Shown piece after piece: positions 1 to 7,963 of a stretch of DNA of 40,441 bases. The position numbers were made by a program, and so were the translations under genes. The notes under the pieces were generated by a model. The model worked only from the letters and a program-made list of their open reading frames with translations. It made no database searches and was not told the DNA's origin. Each line of letters starts with the position of its first letter. Within the stretch, counting starts at the first letter, position 1. The DNA comes from Mariprofundus sp. (GTDB lineage: Bacteria > Pseudomonadota > Zetaproteobacteria > Mariprofundales > Mariprofundaceae), in NCBI GenBank assembly GCA_021772775.1, contig JAJFLH010000014.1, positions 1 through 40,441 on the forward strand. The letters are read 5' to 3'.

Positions 1-305
1 TAACGGTTTGGAATTTTCAGGGCATCAGAAAGTGGCTAGGCAACTCAAGGCTGATATTTATTTCGCGCACCCATATGCATCATGGGAAAGAGGTTTGAAT
101 GAAAACACCAATGGCTTGGTGCGGCAATACATTCCCAAGAACCGAAGGTTCAATTCGGTCACTGATGAGGAGGTTGACTTCATCATGCACAGGCTAAATC
201 ATCGACCAAGAAAGACGCTGGGCTACAGAACACCCCACGAAGTGTTTTTCAATACCAAAACTCAACTCACTGGAGTTGCACTTGGGAATTGAATCCGCGA
301 GACCA
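1..305 (+). mobile_element. IS30-family element, right end
   Basis: This is the right-hand end of an IS30-type insertion sequence, with most of the element outside the window. In this family the terminal inverted repeat overlaps or directly follows the transposase stop codon. The stretch at about 271-300, around the stop, is the likely right repeat, but its partner is not in the window, so the boundary is approximate. The next gene, an IS1182-type transposase on the opposite strand, lacks the left inverted repeat seen in its sister copy. The simplest reading is that this IS30 element landed in the non-coding tail of that IS1182 element. Confidence 0.55.
2..292 (+). CDS. IS30-family transposase, C-terminal part (5' end outside window)
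   Basis: This is the C-terminal part of a DDE transposase. The frame is open from the first bases and encodes N-G-L-E-F followed by S-G-H, which matches the IS30-family motif around the second catalytic Asp (D-N-G-x-E-F), so the Asp codon lies just outside the window. The third catalytic residue is the Glu in the A-S-W-E-R-G-L-N-E-N-T-N-G block, a recognisable IS30 signature. The end of the protein (H-R-P-R-K-T-L-G-Y-R-T-P-H-E-V) is also typical. A TTG at position 8 is in frame but is not a real start, because the motif continues upstream of it. The family assignment comes from these motifs. Whether the missing N-terminal part is intact cannot be seen. Confidence 0.85.
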   Translation, partial: NGLEFSGHQKVARQLKADIYFAHPYASWERGLNENTNGLVRQYIPKNRRFNSVTDEEVDFIMHRLNHRPRKTLGYRTPHEVFFNTKTQLTGVALGN

Positions 306-1937
306 AGATAGAGTCGTTTTTTGTGTTTACTGATTCATATCGACCAGAAGAGGGATATGGGACTTTCGATGCTCGATTAAGGCGGATTCCGGCAGATATA
401 ATAGGAGCTGAGAAGAGGCTCAGGCGCGGATCGCCTGTACCAGCCCCCTGACGCCCATCATGTTGATGACCCGTTTCAAATTATAAGCGAGCACATGCAT
501 GCTCATTTCCGTGCTGACCCGATCCATCGTTCTGGTCAGGAAGTGAGTTGCCCCCATCCATGCCTTGATCGTTCCAAAGGGGTGTTCAACCGTTTGCCTT
601 CGTATGCGCATGGCATCTACTTTTAACTTAAGCCTGAGCTTCATTGCTTCCAGAATCGTCTCATGCTCCCAACGCCGGATTCTGCGCTCAGGGCTGGGAG
701 AACACTGTTCTTTGATTGCGCAGCTTCGGCAGGCAGCGCGATTCCAGTATACACGCAAAAACCTTCCGCTTTCTTTGGTTGTGAAATGCCAATACAGACG
801 CTCACCAGATGGGCATAGGTACTCATCAGTCTCAGGTAAATAACGGAAATCTTGCTTGGTAAACTTTCCGGCCTTTCGACCTCGCGATGTAATTGCTTCA
901 GGGAGATACGTTATGATGCCGGCATCGTCGCATGCCTTGATCTCCTCACTCTTGAAGTAGCCACGATCCGCAACGACCTCCAACTTCTCCTGTCCTATGC
1001 TCTGACGAGCTTTCTTTGCCATGCTGGATAGTTGCCCTCGATCGCTGCCATTGTTCGTAACCTCATGCTCCACAATCAGGTGGTTCTTAACATCAACTGC
1101 TGTCTGGACGTTGTAGCCAACAATGCCGTTGCCTCTGGTTTTCATGGAACGGGCATCGGGATCAGTTAGAGATATTTGTTTATCTGGCTGTTTCAGCATC
1201 TCGGCATTCAGTTTCTTCAGCCGTTTCATCTCGTCTTTCAGCTTGGCAATCTTATCTTTCAGTCTGCCTGTATCGGCTTGCCGTATCCGTTCTTCCTGTC
1301 GATCTGCCGTATCAAGCTGACGCATATATTCGTCGATGCTTTTATCAATATCATCCATCCGACGTTTCATTTTGGCTTGGGTAAAGTTCTTGTCTCTGGC
1401 ATTCACTGCTTTGAATTTACTGCCATCGATGGCAACCATCGATTCAGAGAGAAGCTTCAGTTTCCGGCATAACCCCACGAACTCGCGGCATACGTTTTGT
1501 ATCGCCTTACCATTATCTTTGCGGAAGTCTGCTATCGTTTTGAAGTCCGGCATCAGCCGACCGGTCAGCCACATCACCTCAACATTGCGCTGACTTTCGC
1601 GCTCAAGGCGACGGCTTGATTGGATTCGGTTTAGGTATCCGTACACATAAAGCTTCAACAACATCGCAGGATGATATGCGGGGCGGCCTGTTGCTTGCGG
1701 GTCCACTCTACTGAAACCCAGTTCACGCATGTCCAGCTCGTCGACAAAAACATCAATCACGCGAACTGGATTGTCTTCAGCCACATAATCATCCAGCAGC
1801 TCAGGAAACAGCGTGCTTTGGCTGCGGCTTTCTCCAATAACAAATCGTTTCATGAAAATACCCCACAAGATGTTGTGAGATAATTATACCATTATTGATC
1901 AGCGTTTTCACACACTCTGGGCCAGAACCGGACGTTC
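306..1937 (-). mobile_element. IS1182-family element, copy 1, apparently lacking its left end
   Basis: The right terminal repeat is clear at 1904-1923 (gttttcacacactctgggcc) and continues outward to about 1937. It matches the right end of the copy at 5519-7226. In that copy the left repeat lies about 180 bp beyond the transposase stop. Here the stop at 420 is followed by only about 115 bp before the IS30 end, and no ggcccag...gtgtgaaaac repeat is present. The left end was therefore either displaced by the IS30 insertion, and lies outside the window, or deleted. The left limit given is approximate. Confidence 0.65.
420..1853 (-). CDS. IS1182-family transposase (copy 1)
   Basis: Full-length DDE transposase of 477 residues. 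Starting at the ATG at 1853 gives the same length and the same MKRF N-terminus as the second copy at 5713-7146. A 5-codon longer start at 1868 is possible but not shared. The N-terminal domain carries the family-typical Y-H-P-A-M-L-L-K-L-Y and R-I-Q-S-S-R-R-L-E-R-E blocks. The putative catalytic triad is D143 (A-I-D-G-S-K-F), D296 (A-D-R-G-Y-F) and E423 (V-E-H-P-F-G). A coiled-coil-like stretch lies at about 165-220, and a Cys cluster (C375, C378, C384) lies before the last catalytic residue. The frame is uninterrupted, so the enzyme may be active. The IS1182 family is inferred from the motif order and length. Confidence 0.9.
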   Translation of the reverse strand: MKRFVIGESRSQSTLFPELLDDYVAEDNPVRVIDVFVDELDMRELGFSRVDPQATGRPAYHPAMLLKLYVYGYLNRIQSSRRLERESQRNVEVMWLTGRLMPDFKTIADFRKDNGKAIQNVCREFVGLCRKLKLLSESMVAIDGSKFKAVNARDKNFTQAKMKRRMDDIDKSIDEYMRQLDTADRQEERIRQADTGRLKDKIAKLKDEMKRLKKLNAEMLKQPDKQISLTDPDARSMKTRGNGIVGYNVQTAVDVKNHLIVEHEVTNNGSDRGQLSSMAKKARQSIGQEKLEVVADRGYFKSEEIKACDDAGIITYLPEAITSRGRKAGKFTKQDFRYLPETDEYLCPSGERLYWHFTTKESGRFLRVYWNRAACRSCAIKEQCSPSPERRIRRWEHETILEAMKLRLKLKVDAMRIRRQTVEHPFGTIKAWMGATHFLTRTMDRVSTEMSMHVLAYNLKRVINMMGVRGLVQAIRA

Positions 1938-2039
1938 AGCAGTGTGTTGAGAGCCACGCATTTAGACGCTGATCAATTTTAAGACCCCATCATAGGGCAA
2001 TCTCTGCCGAAACCATGAAAACCTGCTACAATCAGATTT

Positions 2040-2077
2040 GAAGCGTCGGGCTAAGTTCTATGGGAGCCTGGCGCTTC
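2040..2077 (+). terminator. 13-bp stem-loop, possible terminator, between IS1182 copy 1 and MITE
   Basis: The arms at 2040-2052 and 2065-2077 pair over 13 positions (two G-T wobbles) around a 12-nt loop. A short T-rich stretch (ttcttt) follows. The T-tract is weak, so this could be an intrinsic terminator on the plus strand or another structured element. Confidence 0.4.
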
Positions 2078-2089
2078 TTCTTTCAGTAA

Positions 2090-2290
2090 CGACTGCTTAC
2101 GGCCCAGGCTGTGTGAAAAGGCAAAATATTTCAGGTTGGTGGGAGCTCGGCCCTAAATAGGTGTAATATCACAGACATGAGGTAAGACAGGGTTCATTTC
2201 TGGGCGCGATTGGCCGACAAACCCTATAATTTGCCACTTTTAAAAACGGCTTTTAGTTTTCACACAGTCTGGGCCAGCTTCGGACAGTCG
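2090..2290. mobile_element. MITE-like element with IS1182-type terminal inverted repeats
   Basis: A 0.2-kb non-coding segment is bounded by inverted repeats. The left repeat includes ggcccaggctgtgtgaaaag (2101-2120). The right repeat includes gttttcacacagtctgggcc (2256-2275) and extends outward to cggacagtcg (2281-2290). Inverted, the right repeat nearly matches the left end of the full IS1182 copy at 5519, including the outer cgactgtccg. The interior has no ORF and no transposase similarity. It is therefore likely a miniature non-autonomous element that the neighbouring IS1182 transposases could mobilise. No clear target duplication is visible. Confidence 0.65.
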
Positions 2291-2381
2291 GGGAATATCC
2301 AAATATGAAGTCTAATTCCGCTTTGACCGTTAGAAAATAAAGTGACAAATATTTTCTTTGAAGCTATCTTAATTCTATGCA

Positions 2382-2457
2382 CGCAGGGGATAGGAGGAAT
2401 TTGATTTCACAATGTATATTGCTTTAGAGTATTTTAATTTCCTCCCTGTGTTTTTTC
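2382..2457 (+). promoter_or_regulatory. Stem-loop with T-tract in the leader of the NYN gene
   Basis: GGAGGAA at 2393-2399 pairs with TTCCTCC at 2439-2445, with a possible outer CAG/CTG extension and a 39-nt AT-rich loop. Six T residues follow at 2451-2456. The structure ends about 25 nt before the NYN start codon. It could be a terminator or attenuator that limits read-through into the nuclease-NTPase operon. The long loop makes this uncertain. Confidence 0.35.
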
Positions 2458-2481
2458 AATTAATAAATGTAAGCAGATAGT

Positions 2482-3207
2482 ATGCTAAATAATTACACTG
2501 TCTCAGTTTTTATTGATTACGATAATCTCAGTCCTGTTCAGAAGCAGAGCGGTATTTTAGATGTTGTTAATAAGGTTTTATTACGAACACCGATAGAGTT
2601 AAATGTAACTCGTATTACATGCGATGTGCGAGTTTATGGTGGTTGGTATGAAGATAATGAGATGACGCAAAAAGCACAAAGTGTTGCAGTTGAAATTCAA
2701 GGTGATTTTCCTGTGATTATAAAACTACCAGCGGAAGCTGGAGACTTTGTGCAGGTAAGGGCGAATGCTGAACTTGCTTTAGCTATGCTTGAAGAGCCAT
2801 CACATCATTTGTTTGATACGTTCAGGCGCAAGGGAAAGCCAACGAATATTCGTTTGAAAACTCCCTTAGATGTGGGCTGTACTGACCAATCATGTGCAAT
2901 TCCCCAAATGAAAAAAATGTTAAAAAAGGGCAGATGTCCAAAGGCTGGGTGTACTAGTTCAACGGAAAGTATTGTATACAGAATTGAACAAAAACTTGTA
3001 GATACAATGCTAACTTGTGATTTGATTTATGCACCTGCCGTTGGTTATAACAATATCATCATAGTAAGTGGTGATGATGACTTTTTACCTCCCTTACGAA
3101 CTCTTTCATTACGAGGGACCTCAGCTATTAGGTTTCTTCCAAGACATAGCAGTCAACGATTAGATTCTCCTAATGCTGACGCTCAGTTAATCGAAATGGA
3201 GCTTTAA
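2482..3207 (+). CDS. NYN (PIN-like) domain putative ribonuclease with Cys4 insertion
   Basis: This 241-residue protein has the layout of an NYN-domain, PIN-like metal-dependent nuclease. An N-terminal strand ends in F-I-D-Y-D-N-L (D12, N15). A conserved helix carries D174 and D180 (V-D-T-M-L-T-C-D-L-I). A strand then ends in V-S-G-D-D-D-F (D198-D200), where PIN-like enzymes place their acidic active-site residues. Between the first and second parts sits an insertion with four cysteines, C133-x4-C138-x13-C152-x4-C157, a plausible zinc-binding knuckle. NYN nucleases of known function cleave RNA; the substrate here is unknown. The stop codon is 2 nt from the start of the NACHT-like gene, so the two are almost certainly co-translated. 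The pair is AT-rich and sits between IS elements. I infer a nuclease effector controlled by the NTPase. Confidence 0.8.
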   Translation: MLNNYTVSVFIDYDNLSPVQKQSGILDVVNKVLLRTPIELNVTRITCDVRVYGGWYEDNEMTQKAQSVAVEIQGDFPVIIKLPAEAGDFVQVRANAELALAMLEEPSHHLFDTFRRKGKPTNIRLKTPLDVGCTDQSCAIPQMKKMLKKGRCPKAGCTSSTESIVYRIEQKLVDTMLTCDLIYAPAVGYNNIIIVSGDDDFLPPLRTLSLRGTSAIRFLPRHSSQRLDSPNADAQLIEMEL

Positions 3208-3209
3208 CT

Positions 3210-5477
3210 ATGCAGATTAAAGACTTTAGAGATATTGTATCAACATTTTCTGATCCCGGAGAGGAGCTTTTATTTCAAAAAAACCATGTTTTAATTTCAG
3301 TGAATGGTGATTTGATAGAGGCTAAGCTTAGCGATAAATCAGGTGATATTTATGTAGATGAAGGCTGCGGCGAAATGCCGGCTAGTCAGTGGATTGTTAC
3401 CCGGTTAGCTCGCCTTGAGCTACTTGCATCACGACTTAAAGAAACGACTGAGAAAACAAAACATTTCGTTTCACCATCAGCAACACTTTGTTCAACACTT
3501 GAGGAAGACACAAGAAATGGCGAACGTCATACTAATGATGCGCTAAAAGCGACACTAGAGGAAGTTGATGATCGAAGCCCTCTAGAAACGAAGGTTCTTT
3601 ATATCACCAGTGATGCAGGGGAAGGTAAGACGTCCCTAATCAACGAGATGGCTCAGGCTCAGGCTCAGAGGTTTAGCAATAGTGGATCTGATTGGCTGTT
3701 GGTTCCAATACAGCTTGGAGGTAGACACTTCTTGAGGTTTGATGATATCACAATTGGTGCCCTTCAAAATCGTTATAGATTCCCATTTCTCTATTACAAA
3801 TCATTTATTGCGCTGGTGAAGATGGGAATAATTGTACCAGCATTTGATGGTTTTGAAGAGATGTTTGTGGAAAGTAGCTCAGGTGAAGCTCTATCGGCAA
3901 TGGGAGTTCTAGTGGGGTCACTTGAATCTCAGGGAACAATAGTGGTTGCTGCTAGAAAAGCTTACTTTGAGTTTGAAAACATTCGTTCCCAAGAGAAATT
4001 GTTTGATTCGATCAGAACTTTATCAGTTAGTTTCGGAAAGCTTGAGCTGAATCGTTGGAATAAAAAACAGTTTATATCTTATTGTCTGAACAGGAATATC
4101 GATGACGCTGAAAGTTTATATAGTAGAATTATTCAACGGCTAGAACCCAGTCATGCTGTATTAACACGTGCCGTTCTTGTTAAGCGGTTAGTAGATGTTA
4201 TTCAGGAAAGTGACTCGATAGATGATTTTTTATATTCACTTCATAGTTCTGGAGCAGATTTCTTTGCAGTATTTGTTCGAGGATTGATAGCGCGTGAAGC
4301 AAATGAAAAATGGATCGATAGATCTGGCGAAAATGATGTTGGTACACCAATACTTAATATTAATGAGCACAACGAGCTTCTGACCTATGTGGCATTAGCT
4401 ATGTGGGAATCGAAGGTTAACTATTTAAAAGGTGATTATTTAGAATTTGTAGCAGATGATTTTTGTGAAACAATGGAAGCAAGTAGTAATCATTCGCAAC
4501 AAATTCGTGCGCGTATTGGTGGACATGCAATGCTTGTACCATCTTCAAATTCAGTCTCTGCTGTTGAGTTTGATCATGATGAATTTCGTTTATTTTATCT
4601 TGGTGAGGGGATAGCAAGGCTTTTGAAGCCACTAAATACTCGTTCCCAAGGTGATATTTTAACTGTTTTTCGTAAAGGAATGTTACCTAGTCCTGCACAT
4701 GATGCATTACTTAGAGCTATTAAAAGAGACGCGAGTGTTAATGTAGTTGAAGTAATTAACTTTCTCGTTGAAGTTAGCTCTATGGAGGCACATACATCAT
4801 ATAGCCATATGAATTGTAGCCATATAATTATTAACCTGCTTAGTGAAATAGAAGCTCTTGATTTAAACATAAAAAACATATCATTTGAAGCCAATTCACT
4901 AGGTGACAAGAAACTTTATGGAGTTACTTTCACTGATTGTTTTTTTGCAGAAACCAACTTGGAACTAACTGAGATTAAGGACTGTAAATTTGTAGATTGT
5001 AGATTTTCACAAATGCGAATATCCCCAAATACGAAAATTTCCAATGTTAACTTCGACGGCAGTGTAGTTGATGCTTTAGAGCTAAAGGCTGAGCACATAG
5101 AGAGTTGGAATCCAATCGAAATATGTGGGCTTCTGAAGAAGCGAGGGGTCATATTTGATGAGTCACATATTAATGAACTTGGGAGCTATCAAGAGGTTTC
5201 CCCTGATCATGAACTTATCGATTTAATGAAGCTTGTTCGCTACTTTATGAGGAGTACACATATAAGTGAAAGTGTCTTATTAATTAAGCTTGGGATAAGA
5301 GGTCGAGAGTTTGTAAGCCAAGCGGTTCCCGAATTAATTAAACATGGCATTCTTGAGGAAATAGAGGATCGGAGTGGGGGTAGACGTTTTCGACTTGGTA
5401 TTCCTGTAGAGCGTCTAAATTCTTCTATTTCATCAGCGAATGGGTCTTTTGAATATGTGCTAAATGCAAAACATTGA
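3210..5477 (+). CDS. NACHT-like STAND NTPase with pentapeptide-like and winged-helix C-terminus
   Basis: This 755-residue protein starts 2 nt after the NYN gene. Residues 1-125 form a region I do not recognise. Residues 128-260 are a NACHT-like P-loop NTPase. The Walker A is S-D-A-G-E-G-K-T at 134-141, with the first Gly replaced by Ser. The Walker B is G-I-I-V-P-A-F-D-G-F-E-E at 206-217, with the D-G-F-E-E pattern usual in NACHT proteins. A sensor strand ends in V-V-A-A-R-K at 245-250. A long helical region follows to about 550. Residues 570-616 contain degenerate pentapeptide-like repeats (V-T-F-T-D-C-F-F, C-K-F-V-D-C-R-F). Residues 666-735 look like a winged helix, ending G-G-R-R-F-R-L. 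Bacterial STAND/NACHT proteins commonly sense phage components and switch on an effector. No effector domain is evident in this protein, which fits the adjacent nuclease being the effector. The defence role is inferred. Confidence 0.75.
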   Translation: MQIKDFRDIVSTFSDPGEELLFQKNHVLISVNGDLIEAKLSDKSGDIYVDEGCGEMPASQWIVTRLARLELLASRLKETTEKTKHFVSPSATLCSTLEEDTRNGERHTNDALKATLEEVDDRSPLETKVLYITSDAGEGKTSLINEMAQAQAQRFSNSGSDWLLVPIQLGGRHFLRFDDITIGALQNRYRFPFLYYKSFIALVKMGIIVPAFDGFEEMFVESSSGEALSAMGVLVGSLESQGTIVVAARKAYFEFENIRSQEKLFDSIRTLSVSFGKLELNRWNKKQFISYCLNRNIDDAESLYSRIIQRLEPSHAVLTRAVLVKRLVDVIQESDSIDDFLYSLHSSGADFFAVFVRGLIAREANEKWIDRSGENDVGTPILNINEHNELLTYVALAMWESKVNYLKGDYLEFVADDFCETMEASSNHSQQIRARIGGHAMLVPSSNSVSAVEFDHDEFRLFYLGEGIARLLKPLNTRSQGDILTVFRKGMLPSPAHDALLRAIKRDASVNVVEVINFLVEVSSMEAHTSYSHMNCSHIIINLLSEIEALDLNIKNISFEANSLGDKKLYGVTFTDCFFAETNLELTEIKDCKFVDCRFSQMRISPNTKISNVNFDGSVVDALELKAEHIESWNPIEICGLLKKRGVIFDESHINELGSYQEVSPDHELIDLMKLVRYFMRSTHISESVLLIKLGIRGREFVSQAVPELIKHGILEEIEDRSGGRRFRLGIPVERLNSSISSANGSFEYVLNAKH

Positions 5478-5518
5478 ATTGAGCTTAGATCAGGCTTAAT
5501 CGATATTTTGATGTTTCT

Positions 5519-7226
5519 CGACTGTCCGGGTTTGGCCCAGACCGTGTGAAAACGTAAATCAAACAGTGATCTGTTGCGCTAATATTATTTAACTGCATTT
5601 TATGACCGTATTTGGCTTTGATTCAAGCAAAAGAAGGTCTTGGTCGGTTTATAAGGCCAGTATTAATCGGTATTCGACTGGAGAATGTAAAAATACCGGG
5701 CTAAAATCCATCCTATACCCGGATGGCTTCGATTAACGCCCCGATTCCCATGATATTCATGACACGTTTCAAATTATAGGCCAGCACATGCAAGCTCATT
5801 TCAGTGCTGACACGTTTAATTGTTTTGGTCAGAAAGTGTGTTGCTCCCATCCATGCCTTGATGGTTCCGAAAGGATGTTCAACAGTCTCTTTGCGAACCT
5901 GCATCGCATCAGGGTTTTGATTGAGTCTAAGTTGCATGGCATCAAGAACACCTTGGTGCTCCCAACGTTTGATTCGACGTTCCAGGCCAGTGGTACACTG
6001 CGAACTTATTGGGCACTCTCTGCAGGCAGCTCTATTCCAATAGCAGTGCATAGTCTTTCCCTGTTCCACTGTCGAAAAATGCCATGGCAATAGCTCTTTA
6101 GCTGGGCAAAGGTATTCATTGGTATCAGATAAATATTGAAAATCTTGCTTCGTAAACCGGCCATGTACCTTACTACTTGATGTCAGTGGCTCAGGCACAA
6201 AGACTGCAATACCAGCATTTTCACAGGCAAGAATTTCTTCGCCTTTGAAATATCCGCGATCAGCAAGTACCTCAAGATTCGTCTCTCCTATGCTATATCG
6301 AGCCTTCTTGGCCATGCTGAACAGTTGGTTTTTGTCATTGCCTTCATTGGTGACTTCATGCGTCACAATGAGATGATGCTTGGTATCAACGGCAGTCTGA
6401 ACATTGTAGCCAACAATCCCTTTGCCGCCTGTCATCATCGAGCGAGAATCTGGATCAGTCTGAGATATTTGTTTATCCGGTTGTGCCAGCATCTCGGCTT
6501 CTATTGCCTTTAAGCCTTGCATCGTCTCTTTCAGCTTGGCTATTTTATCCTGAAGCTGAGTCGCCGTATCCTTATGTTCAGATGATTGCTGACGATCAAT
6601 AGTATCGAGTTGTTTGAAATACCGATCAATGCTCTCTTCAACCTGTTTTAGGCGGCGCTTCATCTTTGCCTGGGTGAAATTCTTCTCACGTGCATTGACC
6701 GCTTTAAACTTGCTTCCATCAATAGCAACAACAGCGTAAGCAAACAGGTTTAGGGTTCGGCATAACACAACAAAATCACGGCATACGTTGCGGATCGCTT
6801 TGCCATTATCCTTGCGAAAATCTGCAATAGTTTTGAAATCCGGCATCAGGCGGCCCGTCAGCCACATCACTTCCACATTGCGCTGGCTTTCCCGTTCAAG
6901 GCGACGACTGGATTGGATGCGGTTCAGGTATCCGTAAATGTAGAGCTTCAACAAGATTGCAGGATGATAAGCGGGTCTGCCTGTTGCATGTGGTTCAACA
7001 CCACGAAAACCAAGACCACCCAGATCAAGTTCATCAACAAAGACATCAATCACTCGAACCGGATTATCCTCTTCAACATAGTCATCCAGTGATTCGGGAA
7101 ATAATGTGCTCTGGTTACGGCTTTCGCCTTCAATAAAACGCTTCATGAAAACACCCCACCAACGTTATGAGATAATCATACCATTAATGTTCAGCGTTTT
7201 CACACACTCTGGGCCGAACCCCGTCG
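5519..7226 (-). mobile_element. IS1182-family element, copy 2, complete
   Basis: Complete element of about 1.7 kb. The left terminal repeat has ggcccagaccgtgtgaaaac at 5534-5553, extending outward to cgactgtccg at about 5519. The right repeat is gttttcacacactctgggcc at 7196-7215, extending to about 7226 with a short deletion in the outer part. The outer edges are only approximate and no target duplication is obvious. The left edge is 42 bp after the NACHT-like gene stop codon. Confidence 0.8.
5713..7146 (-). CDS. IS1182-family transposase (copy 2)
   Basis: This 477-residue DDE transposase is collinear with copy 1 at 420-1853 but clearly diverged, most of all in the coiled-coil segment (about 165-225) and the region before the final catalytic Glu. 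It keeps the equivalents of D143 (A-I-D-G-S-K-F), D296 (A-D-R-G-Y-F) and E423 (V-E-H-P-F-G). The start at 7146 gives MKRF, the same N-terminus as copy 1. The frame is uninterrupted and both terminal repeats are present, so this element looks intact. It faces the same way as copy 1, but the divergence argues that the two arrived separately and do not form a recent composite transposon. Confidence 0.9.
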   Translation of the reverse strand: MKRFIEGESRNQSTLFPESLDDYVEEDNPVRVIDVFVDELDLGGLGFRGVEPHATGRPAYHPAILLKLYIYGYLNRIQSSRRLERESQRNVEVMWLTGRLMPDFKTIADFRKDNGKAIRNVCRDFVVLCRTLNLFAYAVVAIDGSKFKAVNAREKNFTQAKMKRRLKQVEESIDRYFKQLDTIDRQQSSEHKDTATQLQDKIAKLKETMQGLKAIEAEMLAQPDKQISQTDPDSRSMMTGGKGIVGYNVQTAVDTKHHLIVTHEVTNEGNDKNQLFSMAKKARYSIGETNLEVLADRGYFKGEEILACENAGIAVFVPEPLTSSSKVHGRFTKQDFQYLSDTNEYLCPAKELLPWHFSTVEQGKTMHCYWNRAACRECPISSQCTTGLERRIKRWEHQGVLDAMQLRLNQNPDAMQVRKETVEHPFGTIKAWMGATHFLTKTIKRVSTEMSLHVLAYNLKRVMNIMGIGALIEAIRV

Positions 7227-7684
7227 TTGGTGACTGACGTAAAGCGTTATAATACTGGGCCATAGTATTTAGAAAGAAAGCTGAGGGTGACATTGAATGG
7301 ATCCCTGCAAGAAGCAAAGCCCATGAGCTGATAGGTAATGGTAAGGTTTTGAGTTGTTCACGAGTAAGCGCGAGTAAGGGAAATCTTGTTGAGAAATGTT
7401 AAGGTTTCAATCTTCCAAGTTGTTAGGAAATGTTAGCATTCAAAGGCTTCTAGATTGGTATGCCATGGTAAGGTTACAAGGCCCATTTAGTGTCAAGTTT
7501 TGGCAAGGTATGAAGCCTCATGTTTGAATGAAAAAGGGCTGAATCAGGCGCATCACGACTGCTAAGGCACGCTAAGGTTGCAAGGCTATGTTTGAGTGAA
7601 AACTCCAATGTCTCTGAAGCTCGCTACTTATGGCGATGATGGATCTGGCGGTCACCAATCGTCACCTCTAGCGATGATAGCAGC
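7227..7684. repeat. Gene-free stretch with short degenerate repeats
   Basis: I see no convincing gene in these 458 bp. The stretch contains scattered copies of a short motif, G-N-TAAGGTT, at about 7341, 7398, 7467 and 7571, with a partial copy at 7561. There are also two longer imperfect direct repeats. One is gttgagaaatgtta (from about 7388) against gttaggaaatgtta (from about 7422). The other is an ATGTTTGA-x-TGAAAA block near 7520 and again near 7589. The repeats are irregularly spaced and could be remnants of integrase arm sites, replication iterons or decayed mobile DNA. No function is assigned. Confidence 0.5.
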
Positions 7685-7714
7685 TTGACCAAGAATAAAT
7701 TATAGGAGTATAAT
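7685..7714 (+). promoter_or_regulatory. Strong sigma-70 type promoter
   Basis: A -35 box TTGACC (7685-7690) and a perfect -10 box TATAAT (7709-7714) are separated by 18 bp. Transcription would begin near 7721, giving a leader of about 240 nt before the gene at 7964. Confidence 0.7.
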
Positions 7715-7720
7715 TCCACT

Positions 7721-7963
7721 CATGCGGCAATAGTCGCATCGGGTTTGGAAGCCTGAAGGAATCGTGCGACAAGTCCGCCGCACATGCAGTAGGGCTTTTT
7801 TTATGCCCGCTCCACAGTGTGTACCAGTTGGTGAGTCGGGTGTTTGGAGGCTTTTGCCTACTGGGTTTAACCACGGTTCCCCGGTCTTCCAACCAAGCAC
7901 TCGGCTTGCCTTTTTCGTTTGGAAGCGAAAAGACAGGTACATTAATAACCGGAGGGCATTATT
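7721..7963 (+). ncRNA. Structured leader with complementary blocks, possible regulatory RNA
   Basis: This is the 240-nt transcribed leader between a strong promoter and the small gene at 7964. It contains an ATGCG/CGCAT hairpin (7722-7740), and TTGGAAG or TTGGAGG blocks at 7745-7751, 7844-7850 and 7919-7925. A complementary CTTCCAA block lies at 7886-7892. The third TTGGAAG sits in the 8-nt loop of a TTTTCG/CGAAAA hairpin (7912-7931). A CAAGC/GCTTG stem (7894-7908) runs into five T residues. Multiple blocks competing for one complement resembles the RNA-based immunity and attenuation of P4-like satellites, but I cannot show homology. The leader also contains an open frame (7764-8012), which I do not call as a gene. 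Confidence 0.4.

Noticed and set aside
4417-5152. Minus-strand open frames inside the NACHT-like gene
   Set aside because: No motifs, no ribosome binding sites, and fully inside a long well-supported gene on the other strand.
306-7226. Recent composite transposon carrying the NYN-NACHT pair
   Set aside because: The two flanking transposases are clearly diverged, and no matching outer target duplications are visible.
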